This document shows positions 49,541-61,163 of a stretch of 64,000 nucleotides of DNA, in pieces. The notes under the pieces were generated by a model. The model was not told the origin of the DNA and ran no database searches. It was given only the letters and a program-made list of their open reading frames with translations. The position numbers and the translations under genes are program-made. The stretch is from Purpureocillium takamizusanense (taxonomy: Eukaryota > Ascomycota > Sordariomycetes > Hypocreales > Ophiocordycipitaceae). The stretch covers positions 3,968,001-4,032,000 of the forward strand of contig NC_063068.1 of NCBI RefSeq assembly GCF_022605165.1, read 5' to 3'. Position 1 is the first letter of the stretch. Each line of letters begins with the position of its first letter.

Positions 49541-50654
49541 CCTTTCGTGCTTCTATTTTCAGCCGTCACGCCCGTTTCATCAATAGTACTAATATACCTC
49601 GTAAGCCCATTCCCCCCCCCCCTTTCCCCTCAGAGCACCCAGTTAGCACCCTAGCCTACCTGCTCGCTCCATTTTCGAATGCCCAAACGGCGCCTCCTGC
49701 GCGTGCGCGCCTGCCCAAGAGGGAAGGACGAAAGGGGAAAACCTCGAGGGTGCCGGGGGAGGGGACGGAGGGATGTGAACGAAAAGACAGAAAAAGAAGA
49801 AAGAACAACACACACAGTGAGCTGGTGGGTTGGATTTGATCGCCGCTGTTCGATGGGGGGGCGATCTGCGAGCGCATCGTGTGTGCGTGCTGCTCGGCCA
49901 GCTATCCGGGGGAGGTGGGCAGGAGGGCTTGCTTGCCGGCGCCGAGTGGTCACCACGTCCCCGAGCACGGGTGTAGGAAAGAGGATATAATGTTAAGTGG
50001 TCAGTGAGGCGCCCTGCGTAGCGTATCTACGAAGTATATTGTTGAAGGATATCAGAGCCGGGAGCGCAATGCTAATGCCGTGAGCCGACGGCGGGGGGGA
50101 TTGGATGGACGGGGGAGCCTTCCTTTGTTCAAAAAACCCCGGGTATGAATCTAAAGGGGGAATTAGTATCATCAATCAGCTCGGTACGCAGAGCGGGCTG
50201 GTCGGCCACCCATTGTTGCCGAGCCGCAACATCATGCCCGATCCGCGCAAAAGGCAGAGGAAGAGACCCTTTGAGAGGCACGCGATCGATCTCCGTCGTG
50301 GACTATCTATCTATATGCGCCGCCGCTCCTGCTTGACTTGACCGAGTTGAGACTCAGTCAGGTGCCGGCGCTGCACTGAATACAGCAGCATCTTGCACAG
50401 TGCCGCAAACACGACGGAGAAGGGGAAAAGCTGCAGCTGCGATCCAACGACGGTGATGAAGACCACATGATGATTCTGGGTGGGTGGACTGTCGGTAACA
50501 GCATGCCATATAACCCAACACCCCACCGCTGCCTCTACATCGGCGATATAGCCTCATCGCCAGGAGAGGAACCCCCCCCTTCTGAATGCAACACAAACCT
50601 AGGATAGACATCTTTTTCTCTGATCAATGTCCCCGCGGGGAAGGTCAGATCTGC

Positions 50655-50676
50655 CTCTCTCTCTCTCTCTCTCTCT
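50655..50676. repeat. (CT)n microsatellite
   Basis: About eleven CT units, non-coding. Confidence 0.9.
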
Positions 50677-51888
50677 GCCCCCTTCACTCACTCCCTCACT
50701 CCCTCACCGCCACCACCATCATCACCACCCCAGACCCCGCGCAGATCAAGTAACTGCATGAACACCCAAAAGCCACGACGACGGCTTCGCCCGAGCACAA
50801 GGGTGGGTCCGACGGCAGGGACAGGAGGACATGTGTGTGTATGTGTGTGCGCGCGCGCGTGGGGAAAGAAGAAAGAAGAAATTGAGAAGAACGGCGATCA
50901 TTCTTCGAATTGCGCCCCCCCCCCATCCTGCTCGGCCCGTGGCGCGCTGTTGATCAATGATCCAAGTAGGAAGGCCGGGCGGCCCCCGACTTGAGTAGGG
51001 GATCGCCAGGCATGTGCCGAGACGGGCAATTCATTTCAGATTTGACGCTATGAAGGTACGTGATACGTTGCTATCCTCGTGCATCTTTCATGTCCATCGC
51101 GCCTCGTGCCGTCTGCATGCCTTCGCGGACACAGCCGTTGCAACCCGATGACCAGGCCAAGCATCTCGGGTCGATGCTATCTATCAGAGCGTACTTTTGC
51201 TGACATTTCAAGCACGCCATCACTTTTATTGGGGGGTGTGTTTGTGGGATCTTAGCAGATTGACCAGGAATTGTCATTCAGATTACGCTATGGGAGCTCT
51301 TCCATCTTCATCGCCAGTCATGCGCGCAGACCATTTGGTTTCGTACCTCCTCCACCATCAAGAGACAAGAGAAATTGTGTGCAAGGGTGCGTGACAGCCT
51401 TTGTGACGGAGACTGGTTGAAAGTAATGTACATCGGGTCAAGAAAAAAATGGAGGGGCGTGAAGTGAAGTTGCGTCTTCGTATCCCCTCCAGTAGGAGCT
51501 GGCGGTGTGCCCTCGCCCTCCAGCATCCGGATGAGAAAGAAAAAAAAAGGTTAAACATTAACCAGTGTCATGGCCTCGAGACTTGAGGCACAACAGGGAA
51601 GAAACAGAAAAATAATGAAGTGTGTATGGGCCCAACTTATTGGGGCCCAACAGGGAAATCGGGTTTCGATTTAGTTTTGCGCAGATGAGATAGCCATCGT
51701 CAATCCGCGCTCGAGGAGAACATTGGCGTTGTTCTCAAAGACTGGCCATCATGGTCTCTGCAATTCCTTGCTCTCCCGAAAGTTCAAATGCTGCAGGTGT
51801 ATCATGATGCTCCGTACGCCTATCCAAACGCCGAAATGCAAACAAGACTTGCTGGCTAAATGACGACTCAAAGGATGGCGACGTTGCC

Positions 51889-54800
51889 TCACACGTGCGG
51901 CGCCGCCGAGCGACTCTTGCCAAGCTGCTCGAGTAGCTCGCGCGGCGGGATCCTCTGGATACCGCTTCCGCGGTCGTACATTGAAGTCGGCGCTGGGGTG
52001 TATCCTTCGCGCTTTTTCCGTAGCCGGTCAAGGAGAATACCGGCGGCCACCATCAAGAGGACAAGACCAAGGGCAATCGCCAAGCCGATCAAAACGACAA
52101 AGACAAGCGGCATGTGGCCACCGGGCTTGGGGAAGAAGCTGTTGTTTTGTGTAAAGATCCTGGCGATGCTGCCACCGGCCTGGCCTGGGCTCGTCGTGAG
52201 AGCATAGGGTTGGTAGTGCGTGCCATTGAATAGTGCGGCAGCGACTATTCCAACGCTAGGAATATCGATGGAACCGGTGAGCATCAGGGCCTGCTTGTCG
52301 TCCATCATGTCCGCCTTGTCATGGGCAGTCGTGAGAGAGAAGACTTGAAGGCTCCGGAGCGTTGTAGCCTTGCCCAGGGTCGGCTTTGCGGACAACCACT
52401 TGCTACCATCATACTTCATGATAAAAGTAGACCCGTCCTTAGCCGACTGTCCGCCAACCCAGACTTGCTTCGTATCGCTCGAAGCCGGTGTCATGGCTGT
52501 GACCGGTCCAGGGATATCTCCCGAGTTGCTGAAGCTCGCCCAGGTTTGCGACTTGGCGTCATACGAGGCCAGGTAGAGCCCGTCGGAGCCGTTGGCACGC
52601 ATGTCGCCAGCAGCCAAGAGGGTTGAGCTGCTGGACCACATCAAAGACAGCACCGTGCCCGCCAGACCATTGCCAGGCTGCGTCCACCGGGAGGAGTCTA
52701 TATTGTACAGGCATACGCCGGGACAGTCGAGGGCCCCAGCCTTCGTGAACGAACCGGCGACATAGAGTTCCGTCGTATCTTCGCGTAGAGATATCGCTGA
52801 CACTGTTGCGTTTCCACCACTGACCGGGGCTGGTTGGGTGGGAAATGTCTTGGACTTCATGTCCCATGCAACAAGGCCGTTGATTTGATGGTCTTGAACG
52901 GTGCCAGTCACCTTACCTCCGGCGAAGAGGATACTGCTACTGACGGCGACGGCTGTAAAGGTTGAATCTGCGGAAACTCCAGAACCCAGCCCACTGAGAT
53001 TGTCACTGTTCTTGCCATCGATGAGCACAAGATTATTGATGGCAGAGCCGTTTGCGGACTGAGCGGTGAAGTGACCAGCTAGGACGGTAATATTGCTGCC
53101 GTCCTTGTTGTAAAAAGTCCCAGTAATGACACCCCGGGAACCCTCGCTCGAAGAGACGTCTCGCCGTCTCGCCTTGCCTTGGGGCTGTTGTGCTTGAATG
53201 TTGACTGGAAACCTGCCCAGGCCGGCGTCGCTGAGTGTGGCCGCACCGTTGGCGCCGATCTGTGCGGATGTCATGGATCCTGCGAAGAGAGAGGTGTCGT
53301 TGGGCAAATCCAGGACGGCGCCAGTCAATACGCCTGTGTAGGAAGGCACCGAGTCGCCCAGGTTTTGTAGCCAGTTGCTCTTCGACGGCACCCAGATGGC
53401 AAAGCCACCCACGACCGAGTCCTTGCTGTCCCCGAAGCCATTGCATTTGGAGAAGTTGCCGGTGAAAGCAATGGCTGTTTCTGTGCGATTGGATGTGACG
53501 TTAATGGGGAACGGGACGACCTGTTCCACCTTTCCGTCGACACCAGCCCCCAATGGATTCCAAGTCTCGGCCTTGACGTCGTAGACGGCCACATGGTTCA
53601 GGCCATTTTTGGCCTTCTTTTTGGAGTTGTCAAAGTCGCCTCCCACGTAGAGCTTGTCGTCTTCCAGGTGCATCTTACGAACGAGTCCGTTGAGGCCGCC
53701 GTCGAGAGACTTGACGTTTCCCTCTCCTCCGATGGCGACCACGTTGGCGTTATCATTAGACGTGAAGTTTCCGCCGATAAACAGCGTATCTCCATGCGAG
53801 ACGAGCGACTTGACGCCCGCGTTCTGCTTGAGTGAGGATCCAAGTTTGTTTACGGCCGACTTCTCCAAATCTGAGATGGAGGCTGCTCCGTTTTCAGGGT
53901 CGAAATCGAATAGTCCGTTGAGTCCACCGGTGGAGTTGATGAGCGCAAACCCGACTCTCTGGGCCACTACAGTCAATTTGTCGACGGTTTGTCCGTCAAG
54001 GGGTGTGATTGTGACGCTAGGCTTGAAGCTGTCCGACGTCTTCTCAATGTACCCGAAATAAATTTGGTCGTACTTGTCAAAGTTGTTGGTCTGGTACAGG
54101 CTAGTTGTAAAGCCGGCATTGACGGCACCGGCCGACATGGTTCCTGTGACGTTGACTCGCCCGCGCGTCTCGCAAGTATTGTCTGGCTTGCAGCCAGGAG
54201 TGTACATGTTCACGGAATAGTTGCCAGATTCGCGGATGCTGGGGTAGAAGACGACTGAGGCAGACTTGGAGGAAATATCCCCGGAGAGTTCAACGGTCAG
54301 GTAGTCAGCGTTGCTCTGCACGGATGGCGAATGCTTCCAGGGGCCGGTTGCCGTGGCAGTGGAGGGCAGCTGAATGCCCCCACACTTGGGTTCGTTGAAA
54401 TCGGCAATGGCGTAAGAGAAGATGTCGTCCTGGAATAGTTGGATGCCGGCCAAGCCTGCGCCCTTGCCATACCAGTCCGAAATGGCAATCTGAAAGCTGT
54501 TCATGCCCACGCGGTTGACGAAATGGAAGTCCTGAAACTTGACTTTTGGGTCTTGGCTCAGGGGGCACTCGCTCGTGCACGTCCCATTTTGTCCCGTCGT
54601 CGGGTCGACGTAAGTGAAGTTTAAGATGCCGTTAAGAGGAAAGGCCAGGAACCGAAACGTCTTGGTGCCACGGCCATCTTGGTGGGTGTTCCACAGTCTG
54701 AGCTTCGTAGGCTCAAAGCCGTATCCGAACCTGGCCTCCCAAGTTCCCGGCGTTTGGTCTCGCAACAACCATGTCTTGCCTGCTCCGTCGGTGCCATCGC

Positions 54801-55587
54801 CGCAAATGATGCTCTTGGGGTCGCCGAAGCCATTGGCTGCCGCGTTGTTGGTGCCGGTGATGTTCGCGGTAGATAAGTTGATGACCTGATCATCAGGCCG
54901 GCTAGGAGTGCTGGCGTTGCCCAGGCCCGAGAAGCTCCCCCCGAAAATTATGTGTCCGTTGGATGCCTTGCTGATGGACTCGACGGGTCCATTGAAGCCG
55001 GCAAAGGGAAGGTTGTTCCAGCCCTCCATGCCGACCCAAGCCAGGGCATTGGTCGAGTTGCCGCCTCTGAAGCTGCCGCCGACGTAAATGGTGTCGCGTG
55101 CCTTATCGCAGTACACGGCCTTGACATCGCCTTCGATGCCTTTGAATGGCGTCACCTTTGCCGTGTTGGGGTCGACGAGAGCGATTGCGGTTGACTGGGT
55201 GTCATCGAGGCTCGTGAAATTGCCGCCAATTACCACGCCAGCGATGGCGCCGTTTTTGCGTTGGAATGTGCACATGGTGCGGATGGAGCCGTCGCTCGGC
55301 ACGATCGAGGCCAGGGCGCCATTCGGGAGCAGGGCCAGGAGGGACTCGCTGCCGTTTGCGCTGCGCGGCTTCGGAATTTGGGCTACATATTCGATTAGAG
55401 ATATGCCGCTGTAGTCTCCTGCAATAGCTATCCTGCCGAGGTCAGAAAAGTCGAGGTTTGGAGACGGGACGGGCGTGAAGTCGATGGCCCCCGCTAATGA
55501 CGGCGCGAGCGCTGTGATGGCGAGGAGGCCTGTGCCGAGGGGATCTGGGCGGCGGGCCGCACGGCGTCGTCGAAACGATAACCGCAT
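51889..55587 (-). CDS. rax2: Cortical polarity marker RAX2
   Basis: Type I membrane glycoprotein of the Rax1-Rax2 landmark. It marks bud sites in yeast and sites of polarised growth or septation in filamentous fungi. Single exon of 1,232 residues, matching the family size. N-terminus: basic MRLSFRRRRAARR, then a hydrophobic signal peptide to about residue 34. The large ectodomain is made of Kelch/beta-propeller-like repeats with recurring GG-F/GGSF/GGNFT motifs (such as IYVGGSFRGGN, IFGGSFSG, LFIGGNFTS and LYVGGDF) and many N-x-S/T sites. The transmembrane helix is about 1159-1186, followed by a 46-residue basic cytoplasmic tail with RKKREGY. A GTC-type microsatellite lies just upstream. It probably acts with the cortical actin and polarity machinery, which also needs ARPC2 encoded nearby. 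Confidence 0.95.
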   Translation of the reverse strand: MRLSFRRRRAARRPDPLGTGLLAITALAPSLAGAIDFTPVPSPNLDFSDLGRIAIAGDYSGISLIEYVAQIPKPRSANGSESLLALLPNGALASIVPSDGSIRTMCTFQRKNGAIAGVVIGGNFTSLDDTQSTAIALVDPNTAKVTPFKGIEGDVKAVYCDKARDTIYVGGSFRGGNSTNALAWVGMEGWNNLPFAGFNGPVESISKASNGHIIFGGSFSGLGNASTPSRPDDQVINLSTANITGTNNAAANGFGDPKSIICGDGTDGAGKTWLLRDQTPGTWEARFGYGFEPTKLRLWNTHQDGRGTKTFRFLAFPLNGILNFTYVDPTTGQNGTCTSECPLSQDPKVKFQDFHFVNRVGMNSFQIAISDWYGKGAGLAGIQLFQDDIFSYAIADFNEPKCGGIQLPSTATATGPWKHSPSVQSNADYLTVELSGDISSKSASVVFYPSIRESGNYSVNMYTPGCKPDNTCETRGRVNVTGTMSAGAVNAGFTTSLYQTNNFDKYDQIYFGYIEKTSDSFKPSVTITPLDGQTVDKLTVVAQRVGFALINSTGGLNGLFDFDPENGAASISDLEKSAVNKLGSSLKQNAGVKSLVSHGDTLFIGGNFTSNDNANVVAIGGEGNVKSLDGGLNGLVRKMHLEDDKLYVGGDFDNSKKKAKNGLNHVAVYDVKAETWNPLGAGVDGKVEQVVPFPINVTSNRTETAIAFTGNFSKCNGFGDSKDSVVGGFAIWVPSKSNWLQNLGDSVPSYTGVLTGAVLDLPNDTSLFAGSMTSAQIGANGAATLSDAGLGRFPVNIQAQQPQGKARRRDVSSSEGSRGVITGTFYNKDGSNITVLAGHFTAQSANGSAINNLVLIDGKNSDNLSGLGSGVSADSTFTAVAVSSSILFAGGKVTGTVQDHQINGLVAWDMKSKTFPTQPAPVSGGNATVSAISLREDTTELYVAGSFTKAGALDCPGVCLYNIDSSRWTQPGNGLAGTVLSLMWSSSSTLLAAGDMRANGSDGLYLASYDAKSQTWASFSNSGDIPGPVTAMTPASSDTKQVWVGGQSAKDGSTFIMKYDGSKWLSAKPTLGKATTLRSLQVFSLTTAHDKADMMDDKQALMLTGSIDIPSVGIVAAALFNGTHYQPYALTTSPGQAGGSIARIFTQNNSFFPKPGGHMPLVFVVLIGLAIALGLVLLMVAAGILLDRLRKKREGYTPAPTSMYDRGSGIQRIPPRELLEQLGKSRSAAPHV

Positions 55588-55629
55588 GGCTACCGCGTCG
55601 CACCGAGGGCTGCCAAAGGAGGCGTGATT

Positions 55630-55664
55630 ATATCGTCGTCGTCGTAGTCGTCGTCGTCGTCGTC
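55630..55664. repeat. (GTC)n microsatellite in RAX2 leader
   Basis: Interrupted CGT/GTC triplets 45-75 nt upstream of the RAX2 ATG (GAC/ACG triplets on the RAX2 strand), likely within its 5' UTR. Confidence 0.8.
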
Positions 55665-56567
55665 AAGCCTCGACGAGTAGAGAAATGGGCGAGAGGTGAA
55701 AATATCGGCCCGCGCAACGATGAGAACAGCGCCGGGCGCATCTCAAGCCCAAGGGCGTGTCGAGATTGGAAAATTATGCGGTGGTCTCTGCGAGGGCCGT
55801 GTGTTGGCTTGGCGTCGAACAAAGACGGGCCAAACGCTATGCGTATCGGGATCGAGGATGGTTCAAAAGGGGGAGAGAGGGCGGGAAGCCGAAAGTCGAA
55901 AGTAAAATCGAAGGTGAAAACGAGTGTAAGAATGAGGAGTGTCGCGGTCGGGCGCGGCAGCAGTCAGCGTGTTTCTCTGGCTGGGGCCGTGTGCGTGCTC
56001 TCTCGCTCGCCGGCGATGGGATTTCGGGGGTTGACGAGCCTGCCTGGCCTGGGCTTGGAATTGGAGGAACAGAGGAGGATGGCTGGCAGGGCCAACAAGA
56101 ATGCGTGAGTTGTTGTGACGAGACGCGGCGCTAGCCTGTGTCGGGGCTAGCGCGCAGTTGCTCAGTTATGGGCTTGGGGGGGGGGGGTCGGTCGGTCGGG
56201 CTCGCGGCGGGCTGGGCGGGCAGCCAAACACACCAGACCAGACGGGGGACGGGCAATGCCAGTGGTGGTGCCACCTGCGGAGGGGGGAACGAGCACACGA
56301 GATGAGTACCGCGCCCTGACCAGTACGTGCTACAAGTACTACTAAATGTACAGACAGTCACTGCAGCATCAATGCAAGCACTCGGCAAGGTACAGAGTAC
56401 GACGTCGCCTCTTGCGGCCCTGTGCTGAGCAGCGACGCTTGGTCCTGGTGCGACGCCGTTCCAAGGTTCGGCAGCGAGGTGTGCCCTGCTGCCCTGCAGG
56501 TGCAAGCCAAGTTGTTGGATAATGGAATCCGGCTGCACGACGTGGTAATGGTAGGTACCCAAAGCAA

Positions 56568-56588
56568 GTACTACAGTGCCTGTAGTAC
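56568..56588. other. GTACTACAG-TGC-CTGTAGTAC hairpin
   Basis: A perfect 9-bp stem with a 3-nt loop in the RAX2-LCL3 spacer. It is another GTAC-cored mini-hairpin like those at 14466 and 24580. Confidence 0.75.
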
Positions 56589-58354
56589 ATGGGAAGCTAA
56601 GATACTAAATGTACCAATTGGAAGGACAGTGGGCTCCGGCTGGTTGGAGCGCTGGCGGTGCCTTGACCATCACCAAAGTTATTAGCTCCCCGCGGACGCT
56701 AGAGGCCCGCGACGGTGTCGAGTTTCGTGGCGCACGCAGTTGATTTCAGGCACACGTCGAGCCCCAATCTCCACTCTACCAAGTCACTAATAAGTTGGCT
56801 ACTGCCAAGATTCCGTGGGAATTGCAGCATGGATGATGCTGTTGGCATCGTCCAAACCTACCCGAGCCCAGTCGATGGATGCCGGTCTGCGTTCATCAAT
56901 CCGTCTTCCCACGCGCGCGACAGAGTTGACGTCCTTTTGCGTTTCCCATTTTTCATCACCGGCACCGGGCGTGCCGGCAGGTGTGCGGCATTCGTACGGT
57001 GCGGGCCTCCTTTGTCAAGCGACAACGCGACTGATGACTGCGCCATGTTGTGGCCAATTTCGATCCGTCGTCTCAGTCATCGAGGCTGTGCGCGCTCCAC
57101 GGATAGAGGTGAGGGGCTCGTGCCACGGCGGCGGCCGCCTGCGAATCGAAGCTTGCTAGTACTTCGACCACCGTGCATTACCGTCCCACTGGCGCCACCG
57201 CAGGCAGGATCGAACTTTACGCTGCGAAGGATATTGGCTGGGCACGTCCGTCCATGCATCATCATGGACGCCCTCTCGTTCCTCGACAAGCTGAAGACGT
57301 GGCGCCGCCGAGCGCGCCGACTGCGCACGTACATACGTATTGTAGCTGCCATCTACCTAACCTATACCCAGACATCCTTTGATCGTGGGATGTCTCACGG
57401 GCCACGCATCCTGACGGGGCGGGAGGCGCGCGCACCTGCTGTTTGTTATTTCCTGACTTACCCAACAATCAGCGGAGCAGCCCTGGCCATCGAATGACTC
57501 GGATGCTTTGCTTTGCCTTTCCTCAAAAAACCACATTGTGCGTGCTCTTCGCGCCTGCCGTACTTTGTACGGCTCTCTGCAGATACCATCTCGTATGCGA
57601 GGCAACACAGCCCGTAACGTGCCCAAGAGCAACAGTGGTATCACCAGTAGTGACCCTCCACGGCTCGTGTTCACGATTCGCGGTCATGGACCCCGGTTCA
57701 TGCCAGGGGGCGGAGCCACTGGACGCGACGGTGACGAAAATAATGACCGTCGTGACGACCTCCAAAAGCCCCGCAGAATTCCCCCACTCTATACTGTACG
57801 TAGTTGCATCGCGTACGACTACGTACCTGGAGCTAAAATCGGGAGTGGGCCTGGCGGTGGGGAAAAGGGGCATTCGAGCATCCAGCAAGGTCCGAAACTT
57901 GCCCTTCGCCAGCTCCAGACACGGCTCGGGATGACGGGAACGTCAGATTGCAACTCATAGCTACTACCTATGACACCCGTGACGCCCGAAGAACGCGCAG
58001 GAGCTTGCAAATAGAACCGGATTGCTGTGCGGCACTACAAGTCCGTAACTGTAGCTGGCCGATATCATCACACCAACAAGAAGGCGCGTGTGTCCCGTCA
58101 TATGCTCTAGTTCTAAGCACTCGTACAGCCATGTCCTCGCTTCTTGCACAGAGCTGCCTCTCGGTCCTGCCATGGGGCGCGTTCCGCGTGTTGCGAGCCG
58201 AGTTGGGCGAGGCTTGAGAGACCGTTTGCGAATCACCTGGGTTGCCGGGTCCATGGAAACGAGCACCAGAAAGCTGCCAGTGTTTCCGGGTGTTGACCTT
58301 CCGAACTGCGGCGCAGGGAGGCCCTGACGCCCCTAGCTTCGGTGCATGTCTCTG

Positions 58355-58392
58355 CCCTGTGCAGGGAGCCATGCTCTGTGCAAGGAGCCATG
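58355..58392. repeat. 19-bp tandem duplication
   Basis: Two adjacent 19-nt units (CCCTGTGCAGGGAGCCATG and CTCTGTGCAAGGAGCCATG) differ at two positions. A partial third unit follows. Non-coding. Confidence 0.8.
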
Positions 58393-58640
58393 CTCTGCGC
58401 CTGGCACTTGATGTGGCATTGACCATTTCGCCAAATTCGGATCGTGTTCTCGGCGTGTCTTGTCGCCTCTCGAAAGTAAGGTGCCACCACGAGGAGCTCG
58501 AATGAGCCATCACCTCTGCATGCTGCTCCGCGCGATATCCGAGCTGACCAGGAATGCAAGCGCGACAAAGTTCTTCAGGGCGGATGTAACTTGCTTGCGA
58601 GTCCCTCGACCAGGCGTGCAAAGTCGGTCGCCAGTCAGGC

Positions 58641-59503
58641 TCACTCGTCAGGTTTCTGCTGGCCGGCCCAACGTGTTTTGTACTCTCGCGGGCTCTCGAA
58701 TGCGTTCGCTTTACCAGACCACATGCCGCGCCGCTTTCTCTTCGCCTTCGCTTCAGCCTTCTCGTAGACTGCCTTTAACCCGCCAAACTCGGCCCCGGAC
58801 TTGGCCTCGTACGTCGTTGCCAGCCCCCGCTTCACCATCTCGAGGCCCACGTTCCGCCGCATTAGGAACCGTCGGACGTACACTGTCGCCACGATGCGGT
58901 TGTACTGGTCTCGCTTGTAAATGTATGCTCGCACATTGCGGTGCAGGATGTAGTCGGATAGCCACTTGAGCGCTTCGCCACTAAAGGGTTGCGCCGGGCG
59001 TCCAAAATGCGCGCCTTCTGGGGCGTCGACACCCGCAAGGCGTATGGATATCTGTGCATGACCACGTCCGGTCAGTCCCATATGTTCTCGATGGCGATCG
59101 AAGTTGGCCCGTATGTACATACCGTGCGATCCTTGAGCTCCTTTCTCGATTCTGGCACCTTCCGCAGCCAGCCCCAGCCGACAGCCCGCCCGCCAGGAGT
59201 GTGAAACAAGTGGAAGTTGTCACCGTCGCCCACGCTCGTGACTCTGCCAAAGAGGCTCCTGCTTCGGAAGAAGTTCGGTCGGACGTAGGCCGATCCTGGT
59301 ATACGGCGGAGGTAGTTGGCGTATAGCTGCAGCGCACCGAGGCCGACGAGAGAGAACAGGACCATGGGCGCCCATTCTTTGGCCGCCGCGAACTGGTCCC
59401 GGTCTGCGGGGCCAAGGGATTCGGGCCATGAGAGCGGCCGCTTCTTTGGCTCGTCGTCGTTTGCGTCACGTCCAGAGGCCGATGTTCCAAACGGCCATAC
59501 CAT
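58641..59503 (-). CDS. lcl3: Membrane-anchored thermonuclease-like endonuclease LCL3
   Basis: Staphylococcal-nuclease (SNase) fold protein, predicted membrane-anchored endonuclease; yeast Lcl3 affects lifespan and localises to mitochondria. Exons on the minus strand are 59503-59123 and 59051-58641, with a 71-nt intron (donor GTATGT, acceptor GCACAG) joining [19 protein letters not shown]. The protein is 263 residues. The N-terminus MVWPFGTS is conserved in fungal Lcl3. A transmembrane helix lies at about 44-63 ([19 protein letters not shown]). SNase catalytic candidates are R131 ([11 protein letters not shown]), E153 (FSGEAL) and R179 ([11 protein letters not shown]), matching S. aureus R35, E43 and R87 in order. 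The basic C-terminal helix is [14 protein letters not shown]. It lies 472 bp downstream of ARPC2, same strand. Confidence 0.94.
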
Positions 59504-59975
59504 TGTCTCTGCGACCCGCAGATCGTGCCGCCATAAGTCGTCGTCCCGATGGATGCTCGGATGTCAAATGTCGGACTGGGGAGTCGCAGTCGCGGGCGAG
59601 GTGGCGTCAGTGGTCGTGCCCGCCAATTAGGTATACATGCGGGCACTACTAGCTCGGTGCCTGAGGCCCACTGAAAGCGCCTAAGCGATGCCTGGTCAGT
59701 GACCTCCAGCCAGGGCTGGGCTGGCGTCCGCTTTGCGAGAGCACTACTCTTTGAATCACATTGGTAGAACACCTTCGCAACAGCGGCTCTGCAATGCGTT
59801 CTTATGCATGATTTAGAGCAACTATCTCATTCATTGACTGGCCGACACGCATGAGCAGCGCTGCATTCCCGCCTTACTGTACTTCGTACTCCAATACTCA
59901 ATGCGACGTGCCGCACATGTCGTGACTCGTGAGCCGCTGTTGGGCCATTGACAACAGCAAAGCCTTGAGCGCCCC
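59504..59975. other. ARPC2-LCL3 spacer
   Basis: 472 bp between the ARPC2 stop and the LCL3 start, both on the minus strand. It holds the ARPC2 3' UTR and LCL3 promoter and contains one TACTTCGTA copy (59880-59888). No other feature was found. Confidence 0.6.
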
Positions 59976-61163
59976 TTATTGCACCTTGAATGACCTGCCG
60001 CTTGCCGTCTTTCTCTCCCGCTCCTCGTTCTCCGGCCGAGCTCGGCGCAAGACTGGTCCGGGTCAGCACCGCACAGTCTGCACTGTCTAGCAAACCCAGA
60101 GGTCGACGTACCTTGGAGGAAGTCCGCTGTTCGCTTGCGCATACGAGAATGGATGTATGCTTTGGACGCCTTGATGTGGTAGTGGAAATAGTCGCGGAAG
60201 GTCTGGATGTGGGAGATGACAATGGGCATGCGCTGAGGCGTCAGGTGACGCGGGAAGAGCACTGTGGCCAGTCAGAATTCCCCTTGCAACGAGATAGCGA
60301 GTAACGACAAGCCTACCAAACGTGACGTAGCCGATTTCGCCAGTGCCAGTGCTCTTGACTCCGGGGACGCCCTGGAGCTCGAGTGGCGGATCGTTCTTAA
60401 AGAGCACCTGCGGAGCGTTCTGGATGGCCCTTCTCCGCGCATCCACGAACTCCTGGATGAAAACCTTCCCAAACACTCTGTCTGTCTCTTCGCGGAAGAC
60501 GGTGCTAAAGATGACGGTGACGCGATCGTGGCTGGCCTTGACGTAGATTGCCTCCTCGTCGCGGTAGTGGATGGCCTTGACCTGGCCACCCTCTCGAACT
60601 CCTTGAGGGGCTTCTTCTGATGTGAACTTGGAAGCTTCCTCCTTCAGCTTGTAGTGCTCCTCGTATGCTTGTTCGAAAGGGGCTGCCATGGCGTTGCGCT
60701 TGAGCAAGGCGAACTTCATGGCCAGGGCATCGCGCTCCTCTGCGTGTCTTGTTAGTGCCACTGCGATTCCTTCGCCAGATAGTGTAGGAGGATGTACCCT
60801 TCTCCGCAGGTAGCTGCTCCAAGTCAATTAGGACAGAGAAGTCGTAGCCTGTCTCGACCGGCGCAACGTAGTCGCCGTATTCCCGCTGAAGGACCTGCTC
60901 CGCGCCATACTGAACCAGGTCCTTGAAGCAACGTATTTGGACAGAGAGCAGGATCTTCGTCTTGCTTTCTGGGGTCGATATGTGGAAGGTGACGCCGTCG
61001 AAGTCGGAGATGGTCTGGTCAATAGACGCAGGCGGGGCACTAGCTCCTGATTAGCAGGGGAGGGGCGGCGGCGGCGGCGGCAGGCGAATAGGTAGAATTA
61101 CCCAGAGAACCGCTCGGTCAGTACCGATTGAATCAGGACATTTTGATAATCGAGGAGAAGCAT
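59976..61163 (-). CDS. ARPC2: Arp2/3 complex subunit 2 (p34/Arc35)
   Basis: Structural core subunit of the Arp2/3 complex that nucleates branched actin at cortical patches. Exons on the minus strand are 61163-61102, 61039-60798, 60739-60317, 60261-60112 and 60052-59976, with introns of 62, 58, 55 and 59 nt. They assemble into 317 residues, the normal length. It starts [20 protein letters not shown]. Intron 1 has a textbook GCTAAT branch site. Junctions restore [34 protein letters not shown] and [20 protein letters not shown]. The C-terminal helix [20 protein letters not shown], which binds ARPC4 and the mother filament, is intact. The tail ends SGRSFKVQ. It is divergent from UTP12. Confidence 0.97.
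61066..61082. repeat. (GGC)n tract in ARPC2 intron 1
   Basis: Five to six GGC triplets (GCC on the gene strand) inside the first intron of ARPC2. They form a C-rich stretch upstream of the branch site. Confidence 0.8.

Larger units (their letters stand above)
46501..51888. other. Gene-free region downstream of RAX2
   Basis: No gene is supported. The right edge should contain the RAX2 3' UTR. Contents noted: (TG)n near 48406, (GAAGC)n near 49034, (AGT)n near 49516, CT repeat near 50655, several poly-C tracts of 8-11 nt, and two TACGAAGTA copies at 49081 and 50028. Confidence 0.5.
55588..58640. other. RAX2 leader/promoter and gene-free spacer
   Basis: The first ~500 nt are purine-rich on the plus strand (pyrimidine-rich on the RAX2 strand), fitting a RAX2 leader, and include a GTC repeat. 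The rest up to LCL3 shows no supported gene. A frame at 56715-57497 (plus) includes a short hydrophobic segment but has no ATG at its beginning and no known family. Hairpin, TACTTTGTA (57561-57569) and short tandem repeats are noted separately. Confidence 0.5.

Noticed and set aside
28666..51888. RIP-degraded transposon islands
   Set aside because: The gap is not AT-rich and shows no transposase or reverse-transcriptase remnants or long terminal repeats that I could see.
56715..57497. 260-residue plus-strand frame with a short hydrophobic segment
   Set aside because: No ATG at its beginning. The inner ATG at 57264 leaves only 77 codons and no known family.
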